The notes beneath the pieces were generated by a model that searched no databases, was not told the origin of the DNA, and saw only the letters and a list, made by a program, of their open reading frames with translations. Of a stretch of DNA of 15,101 nt, positions 1-7,241 are shown in pieces. The stretch is from Flavobacterium sp. (GTDB taxonomy: Bacteria > Bacteroidota > Bacteroidia > Flavobacteriales > Flavobacteriaceae). The stretch covers positions 1-15,101 of the forward strand of contig JANJWE010000038.1 of the NCBI GenBank assembly GCA_024709705.1, given 5' to 3'. Numbering within the stretch: position 1 is the stretch's first letter; every line of letters starts with the position of its first letter. The position numbers and the translations under genes are program-made.

Positions 1-125
1 GATTTTGAGACTTCGGCAAATGATTTACATTCCACCACCTGAACTTCTGATCCAAAATAAGACAAGGCCACTTGATGATGAAAAGAAGCTTGTATGCCTT
101 GAATTGCTACACTTATTTTTTTCAT
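1..125 (-). CDS. pheA: Prephenate dehydratase, N-terminal fragment (cut by window edge)
   Basis: Only the first 41 codons are inside the window. The protein begins MKKISVAIQGIQASFHHQVA and continues with a segment containing YFG and VVECKSF. That is the usual opening of bacterial prephenate dehydratases: the AIQG..GSFHHQVA block followed by YFG...V.EC.SF. The enzyme decarboxylates and dehydrates prephenate to phenylpyruvate, the committed step to phenylalanine, in the cytoplasm. The catalytic TRF motif and the ACT domain lie outside the window, so a monofunctional enzyme cannot be distinguished from a fusion. The ATG follows the U-tract of a terminator hairpin by only about 3 nt, and a Tyr/Phe-rich leader peptide lies further upstream. 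Both fit a gene for aromatic amino acid synthesis controlled by attenuation. Confidence 0.82.
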   Translation of the reverse strand, partial: MKKISVAIQGIQASFHHQVALSYFGSEVQVVECKSFAEVSK

Positions 126-128
126 AAT

Positions 129-158
129 AAAAAAAAATCCCGTCAATTGACGGGATTG
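129..158 (-). terminator. Attenuator terminator in front of pheA
   Basis: On the minus strand a 9-bp stem, AATCCCGTC paired with GACGGGATT around an AATT loop, is followed by nine U residues and then almost at once by the pheA start codon. Its 5' arm (ACAATCCC) is also complementary to GGGATTGT in the end of the upstream leader ORF (about 200-207). The two pairings exclude each other, as in classical ribosome-mediated attenuators. Confidence 0.85.
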
Positions 159-182
159 TATTACTGAATGTGAATTAAAAAT

Positions 183-269
183 TTACCTTACACAACAAAA
201 CAATCCCTTTCTTAGTTTATAAAACAAGAAATAATAATGAGATTTATTAGTGTTGCTTATTGCAATCAT
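183..269 (-). CDS. Phe/Tyr-rich leader peptide of the pheA attenuator
   Basis: A 28-codon ORF reads MIAISNTNKS, then HYYFLFYKLRKGLFCC, then VR and TAA. Six of the ten codons from the first Tyr are Tyr or Phe (three TAT, two TTC/TTT in the core, one later TTT). The codons encoding KGL include GGGATTG, which can pair with the 5' arm of the terminator at 129-158. The expected behaviour is that a ribosome held up at Tyr/Phe codons leaves GGGATTG free, an antiterminator forms, and pheA is transcribed. Fast translation covers the segment and the terminator forms. The peptide itself probably has no other function. The start was chosen as the only ATG that gives this frame. Confidence comes from aromatic codons, terminator and complementarity occurring together. 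Confidence 0.8.
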   Translation of the reverse strand: MIAISNTNKSHYYFLFYKLRKGLFCCVR

Positions 270-286
270 AGATTGATTAATTTTGG

Positions 287-316
287 CTAATATATTAAAT
301 TTTTATTTAAAACCAA
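287..316 (-). promoter_or_regulatory. Possible promoter for the pheA leader
   Basis: On the minus strand TTG (314-316) is separated by 19 nt from TATATTAG (287-294). This is an imperfect match to the Bacteroidetes TTG / TAnnTTTG pattern. Transcription would start about 10 nt before the leader ATG. The weak -7 match keeps confidence low. Confidence 0.35.
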
Positions 317-332
317 GTATTCAAAAAAACTT

Positions 333-340
333 TACATTTG
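333..340 (+). promoter_or_regulatory. Promoter -7 element for gldA (TACATTTG)
   Basis: TACATTTG is a perfect match to the flavobacterial TAnnTTTG -7 consensus and lies 16 nt before the gldA ATG. It implies a 5' untranslated region of about 10 nt. No clear TTG -33 element is visible. Confidence 0.6.
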
Positions 341-356
341 CCTAAAACTATAGTAC

Positions 357-1256
357 ATGTCAATATTCGTCAAAAATATCAGTAAAAATTACGGAACTCA
401 AAAAGCTTTGGATAATGTAAGTTTTGAGGTTAAAAGTGGAGAAATTGTAGGGTTCTTAGGACCAAACGGTGCCGGAAAATCTAGCCTAATGAAAATATTA
501 ACCACCTATACTCTAGCTGATAATGGCGAGGCTCAAATTGCCGGAATTGATGTAAATACAAACCCCAAAGAAGTTCGCAAGATAGTAGGGTATCTCCCAG
601 AACACAATCCACTTTACTTGGATTTTTTTGTACGCGAATATTTGAACTACAACGCAGAAATTTACAATATTGACATCAAAAGAGTAGATGAAGTTATAGC
701 ATTAACGGGGCTTACGCCGGAATCACACAAAAAAATAGGTCAATTATCCAAGGGGTACCGTCAAAGAGTTGGCTTGGCAGCAGCATTATTACACGACCCA
801 CAAGTTTTAATTTTAGACGAACCTACTACCGGACTTGACCCAAACCAATTAGCCGAAATCAGAGAGGTAATTAAAAATATTGGTCGCGATAAAACGGTTT
901 TCTTATCCACTCATATCATGCAAGAAGTTGAAGCTATTTGCGATAGAGTTTTAATTATAAATCACGGTAAAATAATAACTGATAAAACTTTAAACAAACT
1001 CATTCAAGAAGAACAAGAGCAACTTTTAGAAGTAGAATTTGACAAACCCGTAACCGAAGAATTAATCAATACACTTGGCAATTTAAAAGAAGCAAAAGCT
1101 ATTTCAGAACATATATGGGAATTAACTTTTATTTCAAATGAAGATATGCGTTCACATTTGTTTGATTTTGCTACTGCAAATGGGCTAAAAACACTTCAAT
1201 TGCATTTAAAAAGCAAAAAACTCGAACAAATTTTCAGAGAGAAAACTTCCAAATAA
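357..1256 (+). CDS. gldA: Gliding motility ABC transporter ATP-binding protein GldA
   Basis: This 299-residue single-domain ABC ATPase has Walker A GPNGAGKS (35-42), signature motif LSKGYRQR (130-137), Walker B LILDEP (151-156) and H-loop histidine 186 (STHIMQE). It is followed by a C-terminal extension of about 90 residues. Length, the wording PEHNPLYLD..VREYL and the tail KTLQL...LE.IFRE.. match GldA of flavobacteria, the nucleotide-binding subunit that works with membrane proteins GldF and GldG in gliding motility. The partner genes are not in this window; in Flavobacterium gldA is often unlinked from gldFG. The gene has its own -7 element and is divergent from the pheA leader. Its stop codon directly abuts the stop codon of the convergent lipoprotein gene. 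A general ABC-2-type ATPase role remains possible, but the GldA assignment is strong. Confidence 0.85.
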   Translation: MSIFVKNISKNYGTQKALDNVSFEVKSGEIVGFLGPNGAGKSSLMKILTTYTLADNGEAQIAGIDVNTNPKEVRKIVGYLPEHNPLYLDFFVREYLNYNAEIYNIDIKRVDEVIALTGLTPESHKKIGQLSKGYRQRVGLAAALLHDPQVLILDEPTTGLDPNQLAEIREVIKNIGRDKTVFLSTHIMQEVEAICDRVLIINHGKIITDKTLNKLIQEEQEQLLEVEFDKPVTEELINTLGNLKEAKAISEHIWELTFISNEDMRSHLFDFATANGLKTLQLHLKSKKLEQIFREKTSK

Positions 1257-2003
1257 CTAATTGTAAATCAACCTTCCTTGGTAATGTTGAGTTACATTTA
1301 CACTTTCCGGATTGGTGTAGAGAATTAAGTTTCCGGTAGCATATAGATTTCCTGTTATTGATTGAGATACATTTACATGCATGTCATTGAATCCACGGTG
1401 GTAAAAACTCAATTGATTTATCTCTAAATTTTCGGCACGAAGTATACCGTTTCCATTATAAAAACCAATAAAACAGTCGTTTGTTTTACCTGAAATATAA
1501 TAATTTGCAACGTTATTATTTTCAATTACAAATTGGTTACAATCCAATTCCATAAAAAAATCACCCGTACCGGCTCCCTCTTCACCGTCTCCATCTTTAT
1601 CCATGGCAATTAATCTAAGTAATGGATAACTTAAAACCCCATCCGAAATAATTCTTTGTTCCGTTTTAGAGCGAATTTCAATCAAATTAGGGGCCGTAAT
1701 ATAAACGGTAGTTTGTCCGTAGTCTCTAACCCAATTGCAAGTAGTTTTATCTTTTATAAATAAAGTATTTTCACGAACTAGAACTTGTATATCATCAATT
1801 AAATTTTTTCCGGAACGAACCTCTACTTTGTATTCATCTCCTTGTTTGATAACCAAACCAATTCCTTTGTAAACTCTAATATACTCAAAAGGCTCGACTT
1901 CTATTTCTTTGGCCACTATACTTCCGGTAGATTTTATACAATCACCCGGATTTTCACATCCAATTAAAACAATAGAAATTAAAACTAAATAAAAATTTTT
2001 CAT
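1257..2003 (-). CDS. Lipoprotein with DUF2807 / head GIN domain
   Basis: A 248-residue protein with a lipoprotein signal: a short charged start, a hydrophobic core and lipobox LIGC with Cys16 as the lipidation site. The rest resembles the putative auto-transporter adhesin head GIN (DUF2807) family. It has the features ..V.PF..I.V..GI...I.QGD...V.V, repeated short beta strands, and N-rich turns such as VIENNNVANYYISGK, which suggest a beta-helix-like fold. The biochemical role of the family is unknown; it probably sits on the periplasmic or outer-membrane face. It starts 3 bp after the stop of the PagL-like gene, so the two are almost certainly cotranscribed and an envelope role is likely. An acidic Gly/Glu-rich loop (DGDGEEGAGTGD) interrupts the strand pattern. 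Confidence 0.72.
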   Translation of the reverse strand: MKNFYLVLISIVLIGCENPGDCIKSTGSIVAKEIEVEPFEYIRVYKGIGLVIKQGDEYKVEVRSGKNLIDDIQVLVRENTLFIKDKTTCNWVRDYGQTTVYITAPNLIEIRSKTEQRIISDGVLSYPLLRLIAMDKDGDGEEGAGTGDFFMELDCNQFVIENNNVANYYISGKTNDCFIGFYNGNGILRAENLEINQLSFYHRGFNDMHVNVSQSITGNLYATGNLILYTNPESVNVTQHYQGRLIYN

Positions 2004-2006
2004 AAG

Positions 2007-3092
2007 TTACAATCTAACACCAATCACAAATTCCATAGCTTCAGCCAAAAAAACATGTGTTTTTATTGATAATCCGGTGTACATTTTATTGGTAAAATAA
2101 TATTTCATTCCCAAACGATCATAAACCGGGATATCAGATTTATAGGGTTGATAAACATAATATCCCAATTGAGCTTCCAGTGAAATTCTATTAATAAATA
2201 ATTCATACCCTACAAAAACCCCTACTCTTTTAGAATCGGTATCAATTGTTACGTCTTCATTTGGGTAGGCTATTGCCATGAATTTTATGTACTCTTTATA
2301 GGATTGAGAAATAAATAATTCAGTTCCTAATTGCAACGCTGATTTACGACTTATTCTTTTATCAATGTAAAATGCAGGATGAAAAAAAGGTTTCTGACCA
2401 CTTCCTACTATAGGACTTTCACTAATACCCATCCGCATTAAAATATTATAACGTATAGGTTCGGCAAATTTGGCTTTAGGTAGTGTGTCTTTTTTGAATT
2501 CCAATGGGTCTTCGAGATGGTATGTCAAACCTAGATTAATTCCATAGGTATTCACACCACTATTGGGTGCTTTAATTCTCCCATTGGAAAAATGAGTGAA
2601 TAAAATCCCGGCATGCAAATCAAAAGAACGAAATAAAGGCCGGGTATAGTTTAATGAAAAATTCGTATTGGCTATAATTCTTGAACCAAAAGCCGCATTC
2701 TTATTATTGGTAATTTTATCATGAGGATTAGTCGTGTAGGCAATTCCTTGGGCGATTTTAAACTTTAAATTTCTCTTCAAAAAATAAAAATTATAATGTG
2801 CACCTACTCCATAAACTTTACCTAATATGTCACTTTTAAAATCTTGAAAGATAAAATATCCTCCATAATCAGGATAATTAAAAGCACTTTCCCATTCTTC
2901 ATTACCATAGGTTTTTTTATACAAACTCACCATTACACCTTCGGGATGACCTTGTAAAAAGTGCTGTAAATCATCTGTATGAGGCAAAACATTACTTCGA
3001 ATGAACGAAACATCTATAGCTGTAGTTTCTGTTCTTTCTTGAGCATGAAGAAAAAAAGAAAACAGCCATAATAGGAAGTAATATTTGTTCAT
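2007..3092 (-). CDS. PagL-like acyloxyacyl hydrolase / lipid A 3-O-deacylase family outer-membrane protein
   Basis: A 361-residue protein with a signal peptide (MNKYYFLLWLFSFFLHAQ, cleavage after about residue 18), then alternating beta-strand segments rich in aromatic residues, as in an outer-membrane barrel. The motif THFSNGRIKAPNSGVNTYG (from about residue 166) carries the His-x-Ser-Asn signature of PagL-type lipid A deacylases, with His167 and Ser169 the likely catalytic pair. The third residue of the PagL triad is a Glu; it is not obvious at the expected spacing here, so activity should be treated as unproven. At 361 residues it is much longer than PagL (about 150), as is common in Bacteroidetes, where a second barrel-like region follows. 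The ATG is placed 18 nt after a TATATTTG promoter element. It is the first gene of a two-gene unit with the GIN-domain lipoprotein. Confidence 0.68.
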   Translation of the reverse strand: MNKYYFLLWLFSFFLHAQERTETTAIDVSFIRSNVLPHTDDLQHFLQGHPEGVMVSLYKKTYGNEEWESAFNYPDYGGYFIFQDFKSDILGKVYGVGAHYNFYFLKRNLKFKIAQGIAYTTNPHDKITNNKNAAFGSRIIANTNFSLNYTRPLFRSFDLHAGILFTHFSNGRIKAPNSGVNTYGINLGLTYHLEDPLEFKKDTLPKAKFAEPIRYNILMRMGISESPIVGSGQKPFFHPAFYIDKRISRKSALQLGTELFISQSYKEYIKFMAIAYPNEDVTIDTDSKRVGVFVGYELFINRISLEAQLGYYVYQPYKSDIPVYDRLGMKYYFTNKMYTGLSIKTHVFLAEAMEFVIGVRL

Positions 3093-3109
3093 TTTAAAGG
3101 TTATACCCG

Positions 3110-3117
3110 CAAATATA
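3110..3117 (-). promoter_or_regulatory. Promoter -7 element (TATATTTG) for the deacylase-lipoprotein unit
   Basis: TATATTTG on the minus strand matches TAnnTTTG perfectly and lies 17 nt upstream of the ATG at 3092. It gives these two genes a start independent of the metH-metF operon, which ends at 3155. Confidence 0.55.
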
Positions 3118-3154
3118 AAAGAATATATTTAGTACGAAAACTTTTAATGCTACT

Positions 3155-4111
3155 TTAAAAAATCTCCTTCGCAATGGCTTTGATGTTTTCTGCTTTTCCC
3201 ATTGAATAATAATGCAAAACCGGAATTCCTGCTGCCACTAGTTCTTTACTTTGAGCAATACACCATTCGATTCCGATTTGTTTTACGGCATCATTGTCTT
3301 TGGCTTTTACAACAGCCATAATCAAATCATCCGGTAAATCTACTTTGAAGCGATGCGGAATCAAATTCAGTTGTTTTTTTGTAGCAATTGGCTTTAATCC
3401 GGGAATAATGGGGACAGTGATTCCCACAGCCCTGCATTTGGAAACAAAATCAAAGAAACGTTTATTGTCAAAAAACATTTGGGTAATAATGTAATCGGCT
3501 CCGTTTTTTATTTTTTGTTTTAAAAAATGAATGTCGCTATCCATACTGGGTGCTTCCATGTGTTTTTCGGGATAACCGGCAACGCCAATACAAAAATTGG
3601 TACACGATGAATTTTGCAAATCTTCATCCAAATAAATGCCTTTATTTAAATTATGGATTTGTGTTACCAATTCCGAAGCATACTCATTCCCTTCTTTTTC
3701 AGGTTTAAAATAAATTTCATTTTTCAAAGCATCGCCGCGAAGAGCCACCACATTATCAATCCCAAGAAAATCTAAATCGATTAATAAGTTTTCGGTGTCT
3801 TCTTTAGTAAAACCACCACACAAGATATGTGGTATGGCATCTACCTCATATTTGTTTTGAATTCCGGCACAAATGCCAACAGTACCAGGACGTTTTTTTA
3901 CAATTTTCTTTTGCAATAATCCGCTGGGTAATTCTTTGAATTCATATTCTTCCCGATGATAGGTGACATCTATAAAAGGTGGATTGAACTCCATCAACGG
4001 ATCAATCGAATCAAAAATGGATTGAATATTTTGACCTTTTAATGGCGGTAAAATCTCAAAAGAGAACAAAGGTTTGCCGTTGGCGTTTTCGATATGTTGG
4101 GTTACTTTCAT
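3155..4111 (-). CDS. metF: 5,10-methylenetetrahydrofolate reductase
   Basis: MetF is a cytoplasmic FAD enzyme that reduces 5,10-methylene-THF to 5-methyl-THF, the methyl donor for MetH. The 318-residue length is normal. Family motifs are visible: SFEILPP (17-23) with Glu19 equivalent to the catalytic Glu of E. coli MetF, VVALRGD (121-127) with the FAD/folate-contacting Asp, and a TIM-barrel pattern through GADYIITQMFFD and VPIIPGLKPI. It is the last gene of the SAM-I-controlled operon, 66 bp after metH part 2. That gap is almost filled by a palindromic 7-bp repeat element. Pairing with methionine synthase fits its role. No clear intrinsic terminator follows it. Confidence 0.95.
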   Translation of the reverse strand: MKVTQHIENANGKPLFSFEILPPLKGQNIQSIFDSIDPLMEFNPPFIDVTYHREEYEFKELPSGLLQKKIVKKRPGTVGICAGIQNKYEVDAIPHILCGGFTKEDTENLLIDLDFLGIDNVVALRGDALKNEIYFKPEKEGNEYASELVTQIHNLNKGIYLDEDLQNSSCTNFCIGVAGYPEKHMEAPSMDSDIHFLKQKIKNGADYIITQMFFDNKRFFDFVSKCRAVGITVPIIPGLKPIATKKQLNLIPHRFKVDLPDDLIMAVVKAKDNDAVKQIGIEWCIAQSKELVAAGIPVLHYYSMGKAENIKAIAKEIF

Positions 4112-4116
4112 TTTCG

Positions 4117-4171
4117 GTTATCTGTTATCGGTTGTCGGTTGTCGGTTTACTGATAACGGACAACAGACAAC
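4117..4171. repeat. Palindromic 7-bp repeat array between metH2 and metF (copy A)
   Basis: On the plus strand four units (GTTATCT, GTTATCG, GTTGTCG, GTTGTCG; 4117-4144) are followed after 6 nt by three inverted units (TGATAAC, GGACAAC, AGACAAC; 4151-4171). The whole can fold into a hairpin in either transcript. It fills the metH2-metF gap and may influence message stability or readthrough. The unit also occurs at 4782, 6842 and, inverted, at 7260. Confidence 0.75.
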
Positions 4172-4177
4172 GGTTTT

Positions 4178-6886
4178 TTAATCTGCTATATTCGGCGAAA
4201 GCCATTTCATCGCCATTTCATTACTTATGTTTCTTCGTTTGGCATAATCTTCTACTTGGTCTTTTTTTATTTTACCCAATCCGAAATATTTGCTTTCCGG
4301 ATGTGAAAAATAATAGCCGGAAACAGATGCTGCCGGCCACATCGCCATGCTTTCAGTCAATTTTACGCCTATTTTTTCTTCTACATTTAACAATTTCCAA
4401 ATGGTTGGTTTTTCCAAATGATCCGGACAGGCGGGATATCCCGGAGCCGGACGAATACCAGTGTAATTTTCTTTAATTAAATCCTCATTCGATAATTTTT
4501 CATCGGAAGCATATCCCCAAATTTCTTTTCGCACTTTGAGATGTAAATATTCGGCAAAAGCTTCTGCCAATCGGTCACCCAAAGCTTTTACTAAAATAGA
4601 ATTATAATCATCTAACTGCTTTTCAAACTCGGATGCTTTTTCATCTACACCAAATCCTGTTGTGACACAAAAACAACCGATGTAATCTTGAATTCCATTT
4701 TCTTTTGGAGCGATGAAATCGGCAAGAGCTATGTTTGGTGCTCCGGCGGTTTTTTGGGATTGTTGTCTTAAGGTCAAAAACGTTGTCGGTTGTCCGTTGT
4801 TGGTTGTCGGGAAAACTGCTATGTCATCATCATTTACTGAATTGGCTGGAAAGATTCCGAGAATTCCTTTAGCGGTAAACCATTTTTCATTTACGATTTG
4901 TTGTAACATTTTTTGAGCATCAGCGAATAAATGGGTGGCTTGTTCACCTACCACTTCATCGGTTAATATAGTCGGATATTTTCCATACAATTCCCATGAT
5001 TGGAAAAAGGGTGTCCAATCGATATAATCTACCAATTCGGATAATTCAACTTCAATGGTTTTTACTCCGATAAAATTGGGTTTTGTTGGATTATAATTTT
5101 TCCAATCCAGTTGTAATTTGTTTTTTCTTGCTTCAGTTATCGACAAAAAATTCTTCTCTCTACTTCTATTCAGATACCCTTCACGAAGTTGGTCATACTC
5201 TTCTCGAACTGTTTTAGCATAGGCTGTTTTTGATTCCGGTTGCAATAAATTTGTGGCAACAGTCACCGCTCGCGAAGCATCATTCACATGCACAACGGTT
5301 TCTCGATATTCGGGTGCAATTTTCACAGCCGTATGGGCACGAGAGGTTGTTGCCCCACCTATCATAATTGGAATTTTGATGTTCAACTTATCCATTTCTT
5401 TGGCCAAATAAACCATTTCATCTAACGATGGTGTGATTAATCCGCTTAAACCAATAATGTCAACATTTTCACGAATAGCCGCTTCGATGATTTTTTCCGG
5501 CGGAACCATGACTCCTAAATCGATGATTTCAAAATTATTGCAAGCTAAAACAACCGCAACTATATTTTTCCCAATATCGTGTACATCGCCTTTCACAGTT
5601 GCCATCAAGACTTTTCCGGCTGAAGATGAAGCGGTTGAATCTTTTTCTGCTTCAATGAAAGGAAGAAGATAAGCTACCGCTTTTTTCATTACGCGAGCTG
5701 ATTTAACCACTTGCGGCAAAAACATTTTTCCGCTTCCAAATAAATCGCCCACGACATTCATACCTGCCATTAAATTAATCTCAATGACCTCGATGGCTTT
5801 TGTGGAATTTAGTCTGGCTTCTTCTACATCTATTTCAATGAATTCATCGATTCCTTTAACTAATGAATGGGTTAATCGTTCTTGAACCGAACCATTTCTC
5901 CATTCTTGAATGGCTTTTTCATTGACTTTGAAATCACCTTTGTAGCTCTCAGCTAATTCCAAAAGTCGTTCAGTCGCATCTTCTCTTCGGTTTAATAAAA
6001 CATCTTCAACGTGTTCTAATAAATTCTTATCGATTTCATCATAAATTTCCAACATTTCAGGATTTACAATTCCCATTGTCATTCCGTTTTGTATGGCGTG
6101 ATATAAGAAAGCAGAATGCATGGCTTCACGCACTTTATCGTTTCCACGGAAAGAAAAAGAAACGTTACTTACACCTCCGGAAACATGTGCAAAAGGTAAA
6201 TTTTCTCGAATCCATTTGGTGGCTCTGAAAAAATCCAATGCGTTTAATTTATGTTCTTCCATTCCGGTTGCAACCGGAAAAATGTTTGGATCAAAAATGA
6301 TGTCTTCCGCTGGAAAACCAACTTTATCGACTAATATATCGTAGCTTCTTTTGCAGATTTCAATTCGCCTTTCGTAGGTGTCCGCTTGACCGTTTTCGTC
6401 AAATGCCATCACGATAACAGCTGCTCCGTATCGTTTGATTAATTTGGCGTGATGAATAAACGTTTCTTCTCCTTCTTTTAATGAAATGGAATTGACAACA
6501 CCTTTTCCTTGAATGACTTTTAATCCGGCTTCGATGATTTCCCATTTGGAACTGTCAATCATCACCGGAACACGAGCAATATCAGGTTCGGCGGCGATTA
6601 AATTTAAGAATTTGGTCATCGCATAAACACCGTCCAACATTCCTTCGTCCATATTAAGGTCAATGATTTGGGCTCCTCCTTCTACTTGATTTCGAGCAAT
6701 ATCAAGAGCTTCTTCGAACTTTTCTTCTTTGATCAAACGAAGAAATTTTCGTGAACCGGTAACGTTTGTTCGTTCGCCGACGTTTACGAAATTCGTTTCT
6801 GGAGTTATAATAAGCGGTTCGAGACCGGATAATTTTAAATAGTTGTTGGTTGTTGGTTGTTGGTTGTTGGTCTTATCAATACTCAT
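4178..6886 (-). CDS. metH: Cobalamin-dependent methionine synthase, part 2 (pterin, B12 and AdoMet-activation domains)
   Basis: A 902-residue protein corresponding to E. coli MetH without its homocysteine domain. Domains in order: pterin/5-methyl-THF-binding barrel (about 30-290, opening [14 protein letters not shown]), B12 cap (about 340-415), B12-binding Rossmann domain with DVHDIG (434-439, His436 the lower cobalt ligand) and [13 protein letters not shown], then the AdoMet activation domain (about 585-895) with [12 protein letters not shown] (812-823). With part 1 it transfers the methyl group from 5-methyl-THF to homocysteine. The start at 6886 is preferred over the ATG at 6919 because it follows the upstream stop as TGA-A-ATG and fits the family. 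Residues 7-15 (NNQQPTTNN) and 693-702 ([10 protein letters not shown]) are encoded by the 7-bp repeats at 6842 and 4782. They look like repeat insertions tolerated in the N-terminal tail and a surface loop. Confidence 0.95.
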   Translation of the reverse strand: MSIDKTNNQQPTTNNYLKLSGLEPLIITPETNFVNVGERTNVTGSRKFLRLIKEEKFEEALDIARNQVEGGAQIIDLNMDEGMLDGVYAMTKFLNLIAAEPDIARVPVMIDSSKWEIIEAGLKVIQGKGVVNSISLKEGEETFIHHAKLIKRYGAAVIVMAFDENGQADTYERRIEICKRSYDILVDKVGFPAEDIIFDPNIFPVATGMEEHKLNALDFFRATKWIRENLPFAHVSGGVSNVSFSFRGNDKVREAMHSAFLYHAIQNGMTMGIVNPEMLEIYDEIDKNLLEHVEDVLLNRREDATERLLELAESYKGDFKVNEKAIQEWRNGSVQERLTHSLVKGIDEFIEIDVEEARLNSTKAIEVIEINLMAGMNVVGDLFGSGKMFLPQVVKSARVMKKAVAYLLPFIEAEKDSTASSSAGKVLMATVKGDVHDIGKNIVAVVLACNNFEIIDLGVMVPPEKIIEAAIRENVDIIGLSGLITPSLDEMVYLAKEMDKLNIKIPIMIGGATTSRAHTAVKIAPEYRETVVHVNDASRAVTVATNLLQPESKTAYAKTVREEYDQLREGYLNRSREKNFLSITEARKNKLQLDWKNYNPTKPNFIGVKTIEVELSELVDYIDWTPFFQSWELYGKYPTILTDEVVGEQATHLFADAQKMLQQIVNEKWFTAKGILGIFPANSVNDDDIAVFPTTNNGQPTTFLTLRQQSQKTAGAPNIALADFIAPKENGIQDYIGCFCVTTGFGVDEKASEFEKQLDDYNSILVKALGDRLAEAFAEYLHLKVRKEIWGYASDEKLSNEDLIKENYTGIRPAPGYPACPDHLEKPTIWKLLNVEEKIGVKLTESMAMWPAASVSGYYFSHPESKYFGLGKIKKDQVEDYAKRRNISNEMAMKWLSPNIAD
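4782..4809. repeat. 7-bp repeat array inside metH part 2 (copy B)
   Basis: Four contiguous units on the plus strand (GTTGTCG, GTTGTCC, GTTGTTG, GTTGTCG) lie inside the coding region. Read on the minus strand they encode a [10 protein letters not shown] segment in a loop of the activation domain, just before the conserved LRQQ..K block. The 28-bp length is not a multiple of three, so neighbouring bases must have compensated or been replaced. Confidence 0.8.
6842..6869. repeat. 7-bp repeat array, four perfect GTTGTTG units (copy C)
   Basis: Four perfect GTTGTTG units on the plus strand encode NNQQPTTNN at the N-terminus of MetH part 2. The array ends 18 bp before the stop-codon end of the four-helix-bundle gene. 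Together with the oppositely oriented array at 7260-7287 it brackets that gene. Confidence 0.88.
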
Positions 6887-6887
6887 T

Positions 6888-7241
6888 TCATAATTTTTTA
6901 TAGTAATTAATAAACCCATTTATCAATCGTTTACATATTTGAATTTGTTGTAAAACATCTTCAAAATCGTTAGTTGATAAATAATTTTGATCTAATGATA
7001 AATATATTTGTGTTTCTAATTCATACAAAGAACCCCTAGAAATGTGTAAAAAATGAATTGTTTCTTTGGATGTTTGCCTTCCACACCCTTCTGCTATATT
7101 TGAAGGAACAGAAACTGCACATCTTCGTATTTGGTTAATTAAGCTAAATAATTCTTCTTTTGGAAAATTTTTAGTTACAGTATAAACAAGATTTGCCAAT
7201 TTTCTGGATTCTATCCAAACTTCAAGTTTTGTATATTCCAT
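6888..7241 (-). CDS. Four-helix-bundle protein, S23 / 23S rRNA-IVS-type family
   Basis: A 117-residue protein of the family first seen in intervening sequences of 23S rRNA genes (IVS/S23, also related to the Avd accessory protein of diversity-generating retroelements). Family features: the opening [18 protein letters not shown] (usual form ..L.VW..A..L...VY), then [20 protein letters not shown], the signature [10 protein letters not shown], and a C-terminal helix pair with [10 protein letters not shown]. It probably folds as four helices and oligomerises with a basic face; no enzymatic motif is present. Its function when free-standing is unknown. It lies inside the metH operon: its ATG overlaps the metH part 1 stop by 1 nt (TAATG), and metH part 2 starts 1 nt after its stop. 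Inverted 7-bp repeat arrays sit 18 bp from each end. It reads as an inserted gene now translated with the operon, not as part of methionine metabolism. Confidence 0.88.
   Translation of the reverse strand: MEYTKLEVWIESRKLANLVYTVTKNFPKEELFSLINQIRRCAVSVPSNIAEGCGRQTSKETIHFLHISRGSLYELETQIYLSLDQNYLSTNDFEDVLQQIQICKRLINGFINYYKKL

Noticed and set aside
4042..4476. Plus-strand ORF of 144 codons over metF/metH2
   Set aside because: It runs antisense across the ends of two well-conserved genes and through a repeat palindrome, with no protein-family features. It is a shadow.
6888..7241. Diversity-generating retroelement accessory gene (avd)
   Set aside because: The fold family is related, but there is no reverse transcriptase, template repeat or variable repeat in the window.
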